Assembly: GCF_030348765.1 (NCBI RefSeq)
Contig: NZ_JAUCEU010000007.1
Span: 372,001-436,000, forward strand
DNA length: 64,000 nucleotides
Source: Neobacillus sp. CF12
GTDB taxonomy: Bacteria > Bacillota > Bacilli > Bacillales > Cytobacillaceae
Reading direction: 5' to 3'
Under the pieces are notes generated by a model. The model ran no database searches. It was not told the origin of the DNA and saw nothing but the letters and a program-made list of their open reading frames with translations. Below, in pieces: positions 44,220-52,641 of this stretch; position 1 is the first letter of the stretch, and each line of letters starts with the position of its first letter. The position numbers and the translations under genes are program-made.

Positions 44220-44468
44220 ATGTCAATCGAAAAAGGTTCAAAATATCAAATTTCTCAAAGTATAAAGGGGAATTTTAACTCAGCTGAATCACTAACCATA
44301 ACCACAAACAATGGGATAACCATTCAATTTACACTTGAAGATGGTAAAGGTCATGGGTCCATGCCGTTGGATCATTTGAACTATTTATTAAAGAGATCCA
44401 ACCTTACTCCGATTACCTCTAATAAAAGAGTGCTATTAGCTTCAGATAATGAAGAAAAAATAGGATAA
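44220..44468 (+). CDS. Small hypothetical protein, 82 aa
   Basis: The ATG has AAGAAGGAGA upstream and a hairpin follows the gene, so it is probably real. The protein is soluble, beta-rich at the start (SESLTITTNNGITIQFTL-like pattern) and has no cysteines or membrane segment. The family is not recognised. Upstream, GTATG (44162-44166) and AATACTA (44184-44190), 17 bp apart, are close to a sigma-G promoter with one mismatch in the -10 box. If real, that would make it a forespore gene; this is weak. Confidence 0.65.
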   Translation: MSIEKGSKYQISQSIKGNFNSAESLTITTNNGITIQFTLEDGKGHGSMPLDHLNYLLKRSNLTPITSNKRVLLASDNEEKIG

Positions 44469-44473
44469 CAAGT

Positions 44474-44499
44474 AACCCTCCATGTTTGACAGGAGGGTT
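44474..44499 (+). terminator. Terminator after the 82-aa gene
   Basis: 8-bp arms AACCCTCC (44474-44481) and GGAGGGTT (44492-44499) with a T-rich but interrupted tail. Confidence 0.65.
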
Positions 44500-44503
44500 T
44501 ATC

Positions 44504-45103
44504 TTATTCTTTTTCTTTCATTACCATTTTTAATAAGTAGGCAGCATAGGCTTCAGCAATTTCTTCTGCGCTCTGTGAACCATTTTGATCATACCAATCT
44601 TGAATCCAGTTAAGAGCACCTAAAATTATTAAACGCACCATTTTAACATCTACATGAGCAAACACTTGCGTATCTATCCCCTCATGAATGATTCTATCAA
44701 AATACTTTGAGTAGTTTTTTCTTAGTTCTAGAACTTCTTGAAGCTGTTCTTCTGTAAAATTATGATTAGGCTTTCCTAGTACCATGAACATTGATTTCTC
44801 ACTTGTAGCAAGTAAAATATGTTCTTTAATCGCTCTACTAAGCTTCTCGATGGGATTACGATCGCTAGTAACAACTTTCTCAATTCCATCAATACAAATC
44901 TCCATAATCATTAGATGGCATTGGTACAAAAGGTCATCCTTATTTTTAAAATAATAATACATAGACCCTTTCGTCATTAGCAGCTTGGCAGCGATTTCTT
45001 CCATGGTAGTTCCTTGGTAGCCTTTTTCAGCAAGTACAGCAGCGGCTGAACGAAGGATTTCCTGCTTTTTTTTTGCCATTTTCTGCACTCTAAAAGACGA
45101 CAT
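44504..45103 (-). CDS. TetR/AcrR family regulator, divergent from thiolase gene
   Basis: A 199-aa regulator of normal TetR length, with its helix-turn-helix at about 31-55 (GTTMEEIAAKLLMTKGSMYY) and an all-helical C-terminal ligand domain. It resembles TetR proteins that control fatty acid degradation (FadR/KstR2-like), and it is divergent from an acetyl-CoA acetyltransferase gene with a 19-bp near-palindrome between them. Repression of the thiolase/MBL genes with relief by an acyl-CoA is a reasonable inference. The ATG follows GGAGGT with a spacing of seven. Confidence 0.87.
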   Translation of the reverse strand: MSSFRVQKMAKKKQEILRSAAAVLAEKGYQGTTMEEIAAKLLMTKGSMYYYFKNKDDLLYQCHLMIMEICIDGIEKVVTSDRNPIEKLSRAIKEHILLATSEKSMFMVLGKPNHNFTEEQLQEVLELRKNYSKYFDRIIHEGIDTQVFAHVDVKMVRLIILGALNWIQDWYDQNGSQSAEEIAEAYAAYLLKMVMKEKE

Positions 45104-45212
45104 CTATTTAACCTCCTAACGATCAAAGACTATTAATCTATATTTGAACTTACGTTTTGCTTTAACCCTTTGTTTAAATATAGGGTAGCGATTCTAAAAA
45201 ATCAACAGTGTT

Positions 45213-45231
45213 ACGTGTAAAATTTAAACGT
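45213..45231. promoter_or_regulatory. Candidate TetR operator upstream of the thiolase gene
   Basis: ACGTGTAAAATTTAAACGT is a 19-bp near-palindrome (16 of 18 paired positions around the centre). It lies 24 bp upstream of a TATAAT -10 box (45255-45260), where a -35 box would be. TTTGAACTTACGTTT (about 45144-45158) is a related half site nearer the regulator gene. Confidence 0.5.
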
Positions 45232-45334
45232 AAATTCAAAAAATAAATCAATTGTATAATTTTGAGAAAATTGTTATTATTTAAACAAGGATGAAAGCGG
45301 TATCTTAATTTGATTGTATCTGGGAGGAAGATTC

Positions 45335-46489
45335 ATGCGTGAAGTAGTTATTGTAGAGGGAGTTCGTACACCAGTTGGAAAAAGAAAAGGATTATTAAGT
45401 TCAGTACGTCCCGATGAATTGGCCGCAAAAGTGCTAAAAGAATTAGTGAATCGTGCTGGCATTTCTCCAGGAATCGTGCAGGACGTAATCATGGGCTGTG
45501 TTTCACAGGTAGAAGAACAAGGTTTAAATATCGCCCGTACGGCAGCTTTGATGGCCGATTTCCCTATCCATGTACCAGGAACCTCATTAGATCGTCAATG
45601 CGGTTCAGGTCAACAAGCCATTCATTTTGCATCTCAAGCCATTCTTAGTGGGGATATGGATATCGTCATTGCAGGCGGGGTGGAAAGCATGACACGTGTA
45701 CCACTAGGAGCATCTCGTCAGAAGTCAAATTGGAGTGAAACTCTCACTTCTAAATATGAAATGATCCACCAAGGATTATCGGCTGAGCGTATTGCTGATT
45801 TATGGGGCTTTACACGCTCTCAATTAGATGAATTTTCAATAGAAAGCCACAATCGTGCCATAAAAGCACAAGAAGAAGGTAGATTTGATAGAGAGATTAT
45901 GCCTTTAGAGGTTACTTTAAAAGATGGAAGTACGGTTGTCGTGAAACAAGATGAAGGACCTCGTAAGGGATCGACAATTGAAAAATTAGCTACGCTTAAA
46001 ACAGTCTTTAAGGAAGATGGAAAAATCCATGCAGGAAATGCAAGTCAAATGAGTGATGGCGCTGCAGCAGTGCTATTGATGTCTCGCGAAAAAGCGGATG
46101 AATTAGGACTTAAACCTCGTTTCCGAATTGTTGCCCGTTCTGTAGTAGGGTCAGATCCAACGTTGATGCTGACCGGCCCAATTGAGGCAACAAGACAGGT
46201 TCTAGCCAAAGCAGGACTGACTATTGATGATATGGACACATACGAAGTAAATGAAGCGTTCGCTCCCGTTCCAATGTGCTGGTTAGAAGAAATAAAAGCT
46301 GATCACAAGAAATTGAATCCAAATGGGGGCGCCATTGCCCTTGGACACCCACTAGGTGCAACAGGTGCCAAATTGATGATTTCCATGATGCATGAACTGG
46401 AAAGAACAGGCGGCCGCTATGGACTTCAGGCAATTTGTGAAGGCGGAGGAATGGCGAACGGAACGATTATTGAAAGAATTAGTGAATAA
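45335..46489 (+). CDS. Acetyl-CoA C-acetyltransferase (thiolase)
   Basis: A 384-aa thiolase with the nucleophilic Cys in DRQCGSGQQA (near 86-88), the His in GGAIALGHPLG and the second Cys in CEGGGMANG. It catalyses reversible thiolysis of acetoacetyl-CoA or a longer 3-ketoacyl-CoA. The start at 45335 has GGGAGGA; the longer frame from a TTG at 45314 overlaps that site. No 3-hydroxyacyl-CoA dehydrogenase or hydratase is adjacent, so its pathway is not set by context. Probable control by the divergent TetR protein. Confidence 0.92.
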   Translation: MREVVIVEGVRTPVGKRKGLLSSVRPDELAAKVLKELVNRAGISPGIVQDVIMGCVSQVEEQGLNIARTAALMADFPIHVPGTSLDRQCGSGQQAIHFASQAILSGDMDIVIAGGVESMTRVPLGASRQKSNWSETLTSKYEMIHQGLSAERIADLWGFTRSQLDEFSIESHNRAIKAQEEGRFDREIMPLEVTLKDGSTVVVKQDEGPRKGSTIEKLATLKTVFKEDGKIHAGNASQMSDGAAAVLLMSREKADELGLKPRFRIVARSVVGSDPTLMLTGPIEATRQVLAKAGLTIDDMDTYEVNEAFAPVPMCWLEEIKADHKKLNPNGGAIALGHPLGATGAKLMISMMHELERTGGRYGLQAICEGGGMANGTIIERISE

Positions 46490-46501
46490 ACACTAAATGA
46501 T

Positions 46502-46548
46502 AGGAATAAGCAGCAAAGAGAAACACTTTTGTTGCTTATTCCTTTTTA
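46502..46548 (+). terminator. Terminator between thiolase and MBL genes
   Basis: 15-bp arms with one mismatch (46502-46516 and 46529-46543) followed by TTTTT. The MBL gene starts 20 bp later, so its expression may depend on read-through. Confidence 0.85.
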
Positions 46549-46567
46549 ACAGAGAGGAGAAGGATTT

Positions 46568-47506
46568 TTGTTAAATGATATAGGTGTAATACAAATCACC
46601 ATCCCGCTGCCTTTTCGACTAAATCATGTAAATTGCTTTTTGGCGGAAGGAGAAAAAGGATGGACGATTATAGATGCAGGATTAAATAATAAAGTATCAA
46701 GAGACATTTGGAGACCTTTACTAGAAAAGCATGATGTTACCGACATCCTCATAACACATTACCATCCAGACCATTTTGGCTATGCGGGTACACTGCAGCA
46801 GCTCACAAATGCAGAGGTATGGATGACTGAAATAGACGCTGAGGCAGGATTATCCTATTGGGAGCAAGATTCTTTAGAAATCGTAAATCAGAACTATGCT
46901 ACATGTGGGCTTCCAGATAATTTATCACAGGTGTTAACAACAGATGAACAGGGTTTTAACCCTCAAGTTAAGCCTTATCCAACCGTTCAACATTACTTTG
47001 AAGAAGGAATGAAAATCATATTTGGTAAATACGAATATGAGGTTATTTTTACACCTGGCCATTCTGATGGGTTAATCACATTGTTTAATAAAGAGAATAG
47101 CCTCTTATTTTCAACTGATCATATTTTACCAAGAATTTCTCCCAATATATCCTACTGGTTTCGAGGGAATCGAAATCCATTACAAGCCTTTATGGATTCT
47201 TTAGAAAAAATTAAACGATTGGATGTTGACTATTGTTACCCTTCTCATGGAAAGCCGTTTAGAAATGCTAATCAACGAATAGAGGAATTACTTGCACACC
47301 ATCATGAAAGATTAGAGGCTACGTACGATGCCATTACTAAGCCGGCGACCATTTATGAGGTCAACCAACAGTTGTTTCGAAACTTAAATATCCATGAAAC
47401 CCGTTTTGCGGTTGGAGAAACACTTGCTCATCTGGAATATTTATTTTTAAACAATCAATGTAAAAAAAACCTTCAGTATGGTACCTGGTATTATGAGGGG
47501 ATTTAG
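46568..47506 (+). CDS. MBL-fold metallohydrolase
   Basis: A 312-aa metallo-beta-lactamase-fold protein. The zinc motif is THYHPDHFG (near 73-81), a further His is in FTPGHSDGL, and an Asp and His follow in STDHILPRIS and CYPSHGKPF. The extended C-terminal helical part (HHERLEATYDAITKPATIYE) is typical of the MBL subfamily with a winged-helix-like tail. The substrate is unknown; glyoxalase II-like or acyl-thioester hydrolysis is possible given the thiolase upstream. The start is the TTG at 46568 after GAGGAGAAGG, since no ATG fits. Confidence 0.85.
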   Translation: MLNDIGVIQITIPLPFRLNHVNCFLAEGEKGWTIIDAGLNNKVSRDIWRPLLEKHDVTDILITHYHPDHFGYAGTLQQLTNAEVWMTEIDAEAGLSYWEQDSLEIVNQNYATCGLPDNLSQVLTTDEQGFNPQVKPYPTVQHYFEEGMKIIFGKYEYEVIFTPGHSDGLITLFNKENSLLFSTDHILPRISPNISYWFRGNRNPLQAFMDSLEKIKRLDVDYCYPSHGKPFRNANQRIEELLAHHHERLEATYDAITKPATIYEVNQQLFRNLNIHETRFAVGETLAHLEYLFLNNQCKKNLQYGTWYYEGI

Positions 47507-47518
47507 TATTGGAAAAGG

Positions 47519-47535
47519 GTGTCCAAAATGGACAC
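47519..47535. terminator. Possible weak terminator between convergent MBL and XRE-cupin genes
   Basis: GTGTCC (47519-47524) and GGACAC (47530-47535) form a short stem with an AAAAT loop. Only a short T-rich exit exists on the minus strand. Confidence 0.35.
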
Positions 47536-47557
47536 ACTTCAATTGCGTTTACTTTGC

Positions 47558-48094
47558 TTAAACCTCTTTGTTTGAATAAACGGCAATTAATACAACCGCT
47601 TTGCAATCGCCAACATTTGTTACGGTATGGGGAACACTTGCATTCCAGCTGAAGGAATCACCTTCCTCGAGGATTACAGAATCTTCCCCTTGCTCTGCCA
47701 AAACCTTCCCTTCTAGCACCAGATGGCATTCCTCACCTTCATGTGCGTGGGCGTCTCCAATAGAACCGCCCGGCGGAAACTCCACACTTCTTAAACTTAA
47801 GCCGCCCATCGAAGAGATGTTCTCAATTTTTAATTGATTAAACGTAGTCGTGGTTCTCGCATCTTTTCTAACCACGCGTAAATGTTGTTTTTTTTCTAAT
47901 AATAAATAAGGTAAAGGTACGTCTAAATAGCTGGCAATGGTTTGCAGCGTACTAATAGATGGCGAGGTGTTGTTGTTTTCAACATTGCTAATAAATCCTT
48001 TTGAGAGACCTGTCCCTTCACACATTTGAGCTATGGTGATTTTTTTTCGATTTCTAATTGCACGAATTTTTGAGCCGATATCCAGTTTGATCAC
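47558..48094 (-). CDS. XRE family regulator with cupin sensor domain
   Basis: A 178-aa regulator: Cro/C1-type helix-turn-helix at about 8-62 (TIAQMCEGTGLSKGFISNVE) and a C-terminal cupin barrel (PPGGSIGDAHAHEGEECHLV, DSFSWNASVPHTV) with metal-type histidines. It probably controls the divergent esterase-DoxX-dioxygenase operon in response to a small ligand. The start is uncertain. The GTG at 48094 directly abuts AAAGG, while a CTG three codons in (48083-48085) is six bases after AAAGGGTGA and gives a family-like N-terminus. Confidence 0.87.
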   Translation of the reverse strand: MIKLDIGSKIRAIRNRKKITIAQMCEGTGLSKGFISNVENNNTSPSISTLQTIASYLDVPLPYLLLEKKQHLRVVRKDARTTTTFNQLKIENISSMGGLSLRSVEFPPGGSIGDAHAHEGEECHLVLEGKVLAEQGEDSVILEEGDSFSWNASVPHTVTNVGDCKAVVLIAVYSNKEV

Positions 48095-48109
48095 CCTTTT
48101 ATGGTTTCC

Positions 48110-48241
48110 TAATATAGAACATATTTATATATTAGCAAAAATTCCATTGACAATCCACATGATTCGTTGTTATTCTATAAGCAACAAATGTTCATATTAA
48201 AAAACATTTTATTTTTTAAGATAATGTTTACTAATATGAAT
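48110..48241. promoter_or_regulatory. Divergent promoter region with three TAATATG-type sites
   Basis: For the plus-strand operon: -35 TTGACA (48147-48152) and -10 TATTCT (48171-48176), 18 bp apart. Downstream an imperfect 18-bp inverted repeat (48190-48207 and 48224-48241, 15 of 18 pairs) carries TTCATATTA twice. A third related copy, TAATATAGAACAT (48110-48122), lies next to the regulator start. These are candidate operators of the XRE-cupin protein. Confidence 0.5.
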
Positions 48242-48281
48242 CTTTATTAACTATTACTATAAACAAAAGGGGATGATAGAT

Positions 48282-48926
48282 ATGAATGCACCGATGTTCT
48301 ATGAGCTTCGTCGTCCAAAACAGATTGAGCCTGGAAAAAAATATCCTGCGTTGTTTATTATGCATGGAATTGGCAGTAATGAACAAAACATGCTGTCGTT
48401 GGTAAATGGATTAGAAGAACAGTTCTACATTTTCAGTATTCGCGGTCATCTCTCACAACCGCCAGGATTTGCTTTTTTTACCATTCAAGGGTACGGCAAA
48501 CCACATCGAGAAGTGTTTGATGAAGGCGTAAGTCGACTGACAAGCTTTATTGACTATGCTTGCGAACAGTATCCACTAGATACATCTCATTTATACTTGT
48601 TAGGATTTAGCCAAGGTGCGATTTTAGCCATGACGCTTGGGCTAACATTAGGAAATAAGATAAAAGGCATTGTTGCGCTTAGTGGTTACATTCCGGCATT
48701 CGTAAAAGAAGAGTATGCAGTCAAACCTGTTGATAAGGTTTCGGTGTTTATTTCTCATGGAGAAATGGATCAAGTGCTTCCATTTGAATGGGGACTTGCC
48801 AACAACGAGCATTTTCGTCAATTAGGTGCCAACGTTACTTTTAACACCTACCAAGAAGGACATAGTGTTTCTTTAAGGAATTTGCAAGATTTTACAAACT
48901 GGTTATTACAGGATTTAGAAAAATAA
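48282..48926 (+). CDS. Phospholipase/carboxylesterase-like serine hydrolase (MhqD-like)
   Basis: A 214-aa alpha/beta-hydrolase with the nucleophile in GFSQGA (near 110), the catalytic Asp in HGEMDQVLP and the His in EGHSVS. It belongs to the phospholipase/carboxylesterase family that includes B. subtilis MhqD, encoded with a ring-cleavage dioxygenase and induced by quinones. Here too a LigB-type dioxygenase is in the same operon. The ATG at 48282 is nine bases after AAAAGGGG; the ATG at 48273 abuts that site and is unlikely. Confidence 0.85.
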   Translation: MNAPMFYELRRPKQIEPGKKYPALFIMHGIGSNEQNMLSLVNGLEEQFYIFSIRGHLSQPPGFAFFTIQGYGKPHREVFDEGVSRLTSFIDYACEQYPLDTSHLYLLGFSQGAILAMTLGLTLGNKIKGIVALSGYIPAFVKEEYAVKPVDKVSVFISHGEMDQVLPFEWGLANNEHFRQLGANVTFNTYQEGHSVSLRNLQDFTNWLLQDLEK

Positions 48927-48950
48927 ATTTATTTAAGGGAGAGGTAGAAA

Positions 48951-49373
48951 ATGATGAAAAAAATTGAGGTAAGTACATTAATATTAAGAGTAGTATTAGG
49001 GGTTACGTTTTTTATCCATGGATTAGTGAAATTCCAAGGCGGGATTGAAAATATCGTTGGCTGGTTTGATTCTATCGGCTTACCAGGTTTTCTTGCTTAT
49101 GGTGTTGCATTGTTAGAAATGGTTGGAGGAATTGCCTTAGTGGTTGGATTAGGAAGCCGTATTGTGTCAGCATTATTTGTATTAATGATGCTTGGAGCGA
49201 CGGTCAAAGTTAAATTAGCTGGCGGCTTTTTAGGAAATGGTCAAGGTGCAGGTTGGGAATTAGATTTAGCATTACTTGCAATGGCCCTATTTATTGCCAT
49301 CAACGATAGTAGGATGTTTGCACTAGATAAAGTGTTTTTCAAAGGACAAAATAACCAAACACAATCACTTTAG
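48951..49373 (+). CDS. DoxX family membrane protein
   Basis: A 140-aa protein with four transmembrane helices and the DoxX pattern (LRVVLGVTFFIHGLVKFQGG in TM1, GLPGFLAYGVALLEMVGG in TM2). B. subtilis CatD, encoded with catechol-2,3-dioxygenase CatE, belongs to the same family. It sits 24 bp after the esterase gene and 19 bp before the dioxygenase gene, with AAGGGAGAGG upstream. A membrane quinone- or redox-handling role for this family is suspected, not proven. Confidence 0.88.
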   Translation: MMKKIEVSTLILRVVLGVTFFIHGLVKFQGGIENIVGWFDSIGLPGFLAYGVALLEMVGGIALVVGLGSRIVSALFVLMMLGATVKVKLAGGFLGNGQGAGWELDLALLAMALFIAINDSRMFALDKVFFKGQNNQTQSL

Positions 49374-49392
49374 TATAGGAGGGGAAAGTACA

Positions 49393-50172
49393 ATGATGCC
49401 ATCACTTTTTATCGCCCACGGTGCACCCTTGCTTGCCATTGAAAACAACGAGTATACTCAATTTTTAAATGAACTGGGTAAGACTTTGCCACGCCCCAAA
49501 GCCATTGTGTTATTTTCTGCGCATTGGGAATCTCGAGCACAGAAAGTTAGCGAAGTAGATCTATATGACACCATTTATGATTTCGGTGGATTCGATCCAG
49601 CGTTGTATAGAATTAAATATCCAGCTAAAGGGTCACAGGAGATCACTAAAGAAATAGTCGATTTGTTTAAAGCAAATGGCATTCCGTTTGATGTGGAAAC
49701 GACTCGTGGATTAGATCATGGTGCATGGGTTGTCCTTCGTTTACTTTACCCAAATGCAGATGTTCCTGTTATTGCGATGTCTGTAAATCCTAATTTAAGT
49801 CCAGATGAACAATACAAAATTGGTAAGTCCCTTGCGGCATTACGTAAGAATGATGTTTTAATGATTGGCAGCGGGGGAACCGTTCATAATTTGAGAGCCG
49901 TAAATTTTGCAGACAACGGACAAATCGATCAATGGGCACTTGAGTTTGATGATTGGTTGGCTCACCATCTTCATACATGGGATACGAAATCATTGTTTAA
50001 GTACGATGCACTCGCTCCCAATGCACAATATGCCGTACCTCCATATGGAAATGAACACTTTATCCCCATTTTTTATGCCATGGGAGCAGCAGATGAAAAC
50101 AAGACAGCAAAGTTATTACACCGTAGCTACCGATATGGAAACTTAAGTCACAGTGTATGGCAATTTGGATGA
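49393..50172 (+). CDS. LigB-type (4,5-DOPA-like) extradiol dioxygenase
   Basis: A 259-aa class III extradiol dioxygenase. The metal ligands are expected in FIAHGAPL (His near 9), SAHWESRA (His near 44), GLDHGAWV (His near 118) and the C-terminal YGNEHFIPIFYAMG segment. Stand-alone members of this family (YgiD-like) cleave catecholic compounds using Fe2+ or Zn2+. It is the third gene of the operon under the XRE-cupin regulator. Opening catechol- or quinol-type rings for detoxification is the likely role; the natural substrate is unknown. Confidence 0.88.
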   Translation: MMPSLFIAHGAPLLAIENNEYTQFLNELGKTLPRPKAIVLFSAHWESRAQKVSEVDLYDTIYDFGGFDPALYRIKYPAKGSQEITKEIVDLFKANGIPFDVETTRGLDHGAWVVLRLLYPNADVPVIAMSVNPNLSPDEQYKIGKSLAALRKNDVLMIGSGGTVHNLRAVNFADNGQIDQWALEFDDWLAHHLHTWDTKSLFKYDALAPNAQYAVPPYGNEHFIPIFYAMGAADENKTAKLLHRSYRYGNLSHSVWQFG

Positions 50173-50180
50173 TTACTAAA

Positions 50181-50212
50181 AATAACACTAACTCAGCGTT
50201 AGTGTTATTTTT
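50181..50212 (+). terminator. Terminator of the esterase-DoxX-dioxygenase operon
   Basis: Perfect 12-bp arms (50181-50192 and 50198-50209) with a 5-nt loop and a short T-run. Confidence 0.88.
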
Positions 50213-50319
50213 AATATAGGTTAGAATAATTCTTATTAATTGAAATACACGTATGTTTTTTGATATAATTACTCGGTTAATAATATAAAGTATGTATAAA
50301 TGTTAATAAGGTGGTATAT

Positions 50320-51267
50320 ATGAATCAAAAATATAGAGTGTTACTGTATTATAAATATGTCACGATAGAAAACCCTGAGGAAGTACAGCAAGAACATCTT
50401 CAGTTTTGTAATGAGTTAGGTTTAAAAGGCCGGATTATTATTGCCTCAGAAGGTATTAACGGTACTGTGTCCGGTACACCCGAGCAAACAGATGCGTATA
50501 TAAAATATATGGATGAGCATCCGCTTTTTGCTGGTACAGTCTTCAAAATTGATGAAGCCAATGAACATGCCTTCAAAAAAATGCGTGTGCGTCTAAGACC
50601 TGAACTTGTTACTTTACGTTTGGAAGACGATGTTGACCCTCATGTCATAACCGGAAAGCATTTAAAACCGAAAGAGTTTTTCGAAGCGATGCAAAGGGAA
50701 GATACCGTTGTGATTGATGCTCGGAATGACTATGAGTATGATTTGGGTCATTTTAGAGGTGCGGTTCGCCCGGATATTTTAAATTTCCGTGATCTTCCAG
50801 ACTGGATTCGAGAGAATAAAGAGCAATTCGAAGGTAAAAAGATACTTACGTATTGCACAGGAGGCATTCGCTGTGAAAAATTCTCAGGCTGGCTTGTAAA
50901 AGAAGGGTTTGAGGATGTTTCACAATTAGAAGGCGGGATTGTGACGTACGGAAAAGATCCAGAAGTGCAAGGTGAATTATGGGACGGACAGCTTTATGTG
51001 TTTGACGAGCGCATTAGTGTGCCTGTCAATCAAAAAGAGCATGTGGTAGTGGGTAAAGACTATTTTACTGGGGAGCCATGTGAGCGCTATGTGAACTGTG
51101 CAAATCCTGAGTGTAATAAAAAGATCCTCTGTTCCGAAGAAAATGAACATCGCCATCTAAGGAGCTGTTCACATGAATGCCGAGCACATCCAAGAAATCG
51201 CTATGTTGCACAGCACGGATTAACCGAAGAAGAAGTAAATGAAAAATTAATGAATTTAAAAGCATAA
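50320..51267 (+). CDS. trhO: tRNA U34 hydroxylase TrhO (rhodanese family)
   Basis: A 315-aa protein with an N-terminal acylphosphatase-like UPF0176 domain ([15 protein letters not shown] near 35-49) and a rhodanese domain with the active Cys in [14 protein letters not shown]-terminal Cys/His cluster ([22 protein letters not shown]) may bind a metal. TrhO uses oxygen to hydroxylate uridine 34 of several tRNAs. The ATG at 50320 has AAGGTGG upstream; the in-frame GTG at 50311 lies in that site. Monocistronic with its own terminator. Confidence 0.93.
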   Translation: MNQKYRVLLYYKYVTIENPEEVQQEHLQFCNELGLKGRIIIASEGINGTVSGTPEQTDAYIKYMDEHPLFAGTVFKIDEANEHAFKKMRVRLRPELVTLRLEDDVDPHVITGKHLKPKEFFEAMQREDTVVIDARNDYEYDLGHFRGAVRPDILNFRDLPDWIRENKEQFEGKKILTYCTGGIRCEKFSGWLVKEGFEDVSQLEGGIVTYGKDPEVQGELWDGQLYVFDERISVPVNQKEHVVVGKDYFTGEPCERYVNCANPECNKKILCSEENEHRHLRSCSHECRAHPRNRYVAQHGLTEEEVNEKLMNLKA

Positions 51268-51310
51268 GAAAAAGGCTGCACGCTCAAATTATGAGTGTGC
51301 AGCCTTTCGT
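51268..51310. terminator. Bidirectional terminator between trhO and the GH18 gene
   Basis: 16-bp arms with one G-T pair (51271-51286 and 51292-51307), with A-rich and T-rich flanks on the two sides. Confidence 0.87.
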
Positions 51311-52461
51311 TATTTCTTTGCTACTACTTCGCTCGATTTAATCAATTCATCGTATATTACTGTTGTTAAGCTATGAGCACCTTTACTGTCATGACCTGCT
51401 TCCCACAACATCATCCCGCCAAAGCCATGATCTAGTGCTAAATTCGTCTTCTTCTGAATCGTTTTTACACCATTATAATGATAGGTGGTTCCGTTCATAC
51501 TAACAGTATCATTCACTGCATTTGCAGGGTCACTGTTGACAATAGCAGCATAAGAAACCTGCTTAATGGCAGGGTCTTCTGGCTGAGCATAAAAAGGTAC
51601 ACCTAACACAAGCTTTTCTTTTGGCAGCTTGTTTTGATCAAAATGATTTGCCCAATAGTTTACTATTTTCTCCGTAAATGGATATGGTGACAGATTAGCA
51701 GCATTGTATCCGCCATCCCACTGTCCATCATACGCCATAATATTTACATGATCGACATTCGCAAAAGTAGAAGGTTCATAAACGACAAAGCCCATTTCGG
51801 TGCCTGTCACTGCATGAATTTTAGCATAGACGGCAATTGAAAGTTCTTTTCCTTTAGGGTGTAGCTGATCGCTTAATTCCTTAGAAAATGCAGCCAAATT
51901 CGCAGCGTCTGCTTTTGAACGAGGGTGCTCAAAATCGATATCAATACCATCAAGTTTCTCACGGTCTACAATACCTGTTAGTTCATTTACTAGTCTCGTC
52001 CTCGAGTCAGGATTGCTGATGGCTGCTTTAAAGGGCTCGTACGATTCTCCGCCATTAATATGAAACCAGCCGCCTACAGCCAAGATAACTTTGGTATTGT
52101 GTTTGTCAGCCTCTTTAACCATTGTTCGTAAATTATTGATGGCTGAATCACCATTTAACAAAATACCCCCATCTGGTGTTGGATGAGCAAACGAGAAGAT
52201 GACATGTGTTAACTTGGAATAATCAACCACCTTCGGATCACGAAAATCCTGAACATAGCCCAATAACACTTTTGATTCCTCTATACTTTCCTCTGGGATT
52301 GCTTTTTCTTCGAGTGATTTTCTAGATTCTGATGCTTGTTCTATTTTAAGCGATTTTGACGCTTGTTCTGTTTTATTTGTTGAATAGAATACTCCTGTAA
52401 AAATTCCCCCTGTAAAGGTAAGTAGTATTACCAAGGCAAGGAGGATATTGCGCTTTTTCAT
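51310..52461 (-). CDS. Secreted or membrane-anchored GH18 glycoside hydrolase
   Basis: A 383-aa protein with an N-terminal signal/anchor (KKRNILLALVILLTF) and a low-complexity Ser/Glu/Lys linker to about residue 70. A GH18 barrel follows with the catalytic DGIDIDFE motif near residue 175 and the MAYDGQWDGGYN and MLWEAGHD segments. It would hydrolyse chitin-like or peptidoglycan N-acetylglucosamine linkages outside the membrane. The start at 52461 has AGGGAGGA; the longer open frame upstream has none. No chitin-binding or LysM domain is present, so a narrow role such as wall remodelling is possible. Confidence 0.9.
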   Translation of the reverse strand: MKKRNILLALVILLTFTGGIFTGVFYSTNKTEQASKSLKIEQASESRKSLEEKAIPEESIEESKVLLGYVQDFRDPKVVDYSKLTHVIFSFAHPTPDGGILLNGDSAINNLRTMVKEADKHNTKVILAVGGWFHINGGESYEPFKAAISNPDSRTRLVNELTGIVDREKLDGIDIDFEHPRSKADAANLAAFSKELSDQLHPKGKELSIAVYAKIHAVTGTEMGFVVYEPSTFANVDHVNIMAYDGQWDGGYNAANLSPYPFTEKIVNYWANHFDQNKLPKEKLVLGVPFYAQPEDPAIKQVSYAAIVNSDPANAVNDTVSMNGTTYHYNGVKTIQKKTNLALDHGFGGMMLWEAGHDSKGAHSLTTVIYDELIKSSEVVAKK

Positions 52462-52641
52462 AGTTTTTTTCCTCCCTATTAATCTCATACTTTTAAATTG
52501 TATCAAAAAATGAGAGGAAAAAGTGATGGTAATATACGCCTTGCAAATATATGGTAACTTACTAGTCCATATTTGTTGTTAATTAGGATCAAATATTGTC
52601 TAATAAAACTAAGACTTCTAATGTAAAGGAGATTTACTTCT

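Noticed and set aside
51801..51816. GGTGCCTGTCAC inside the GH18 gene as a second copy of the terminator repeat
   Set aside because: It is in frame within a coding region without the matching arm or T-run; probably coincidence.
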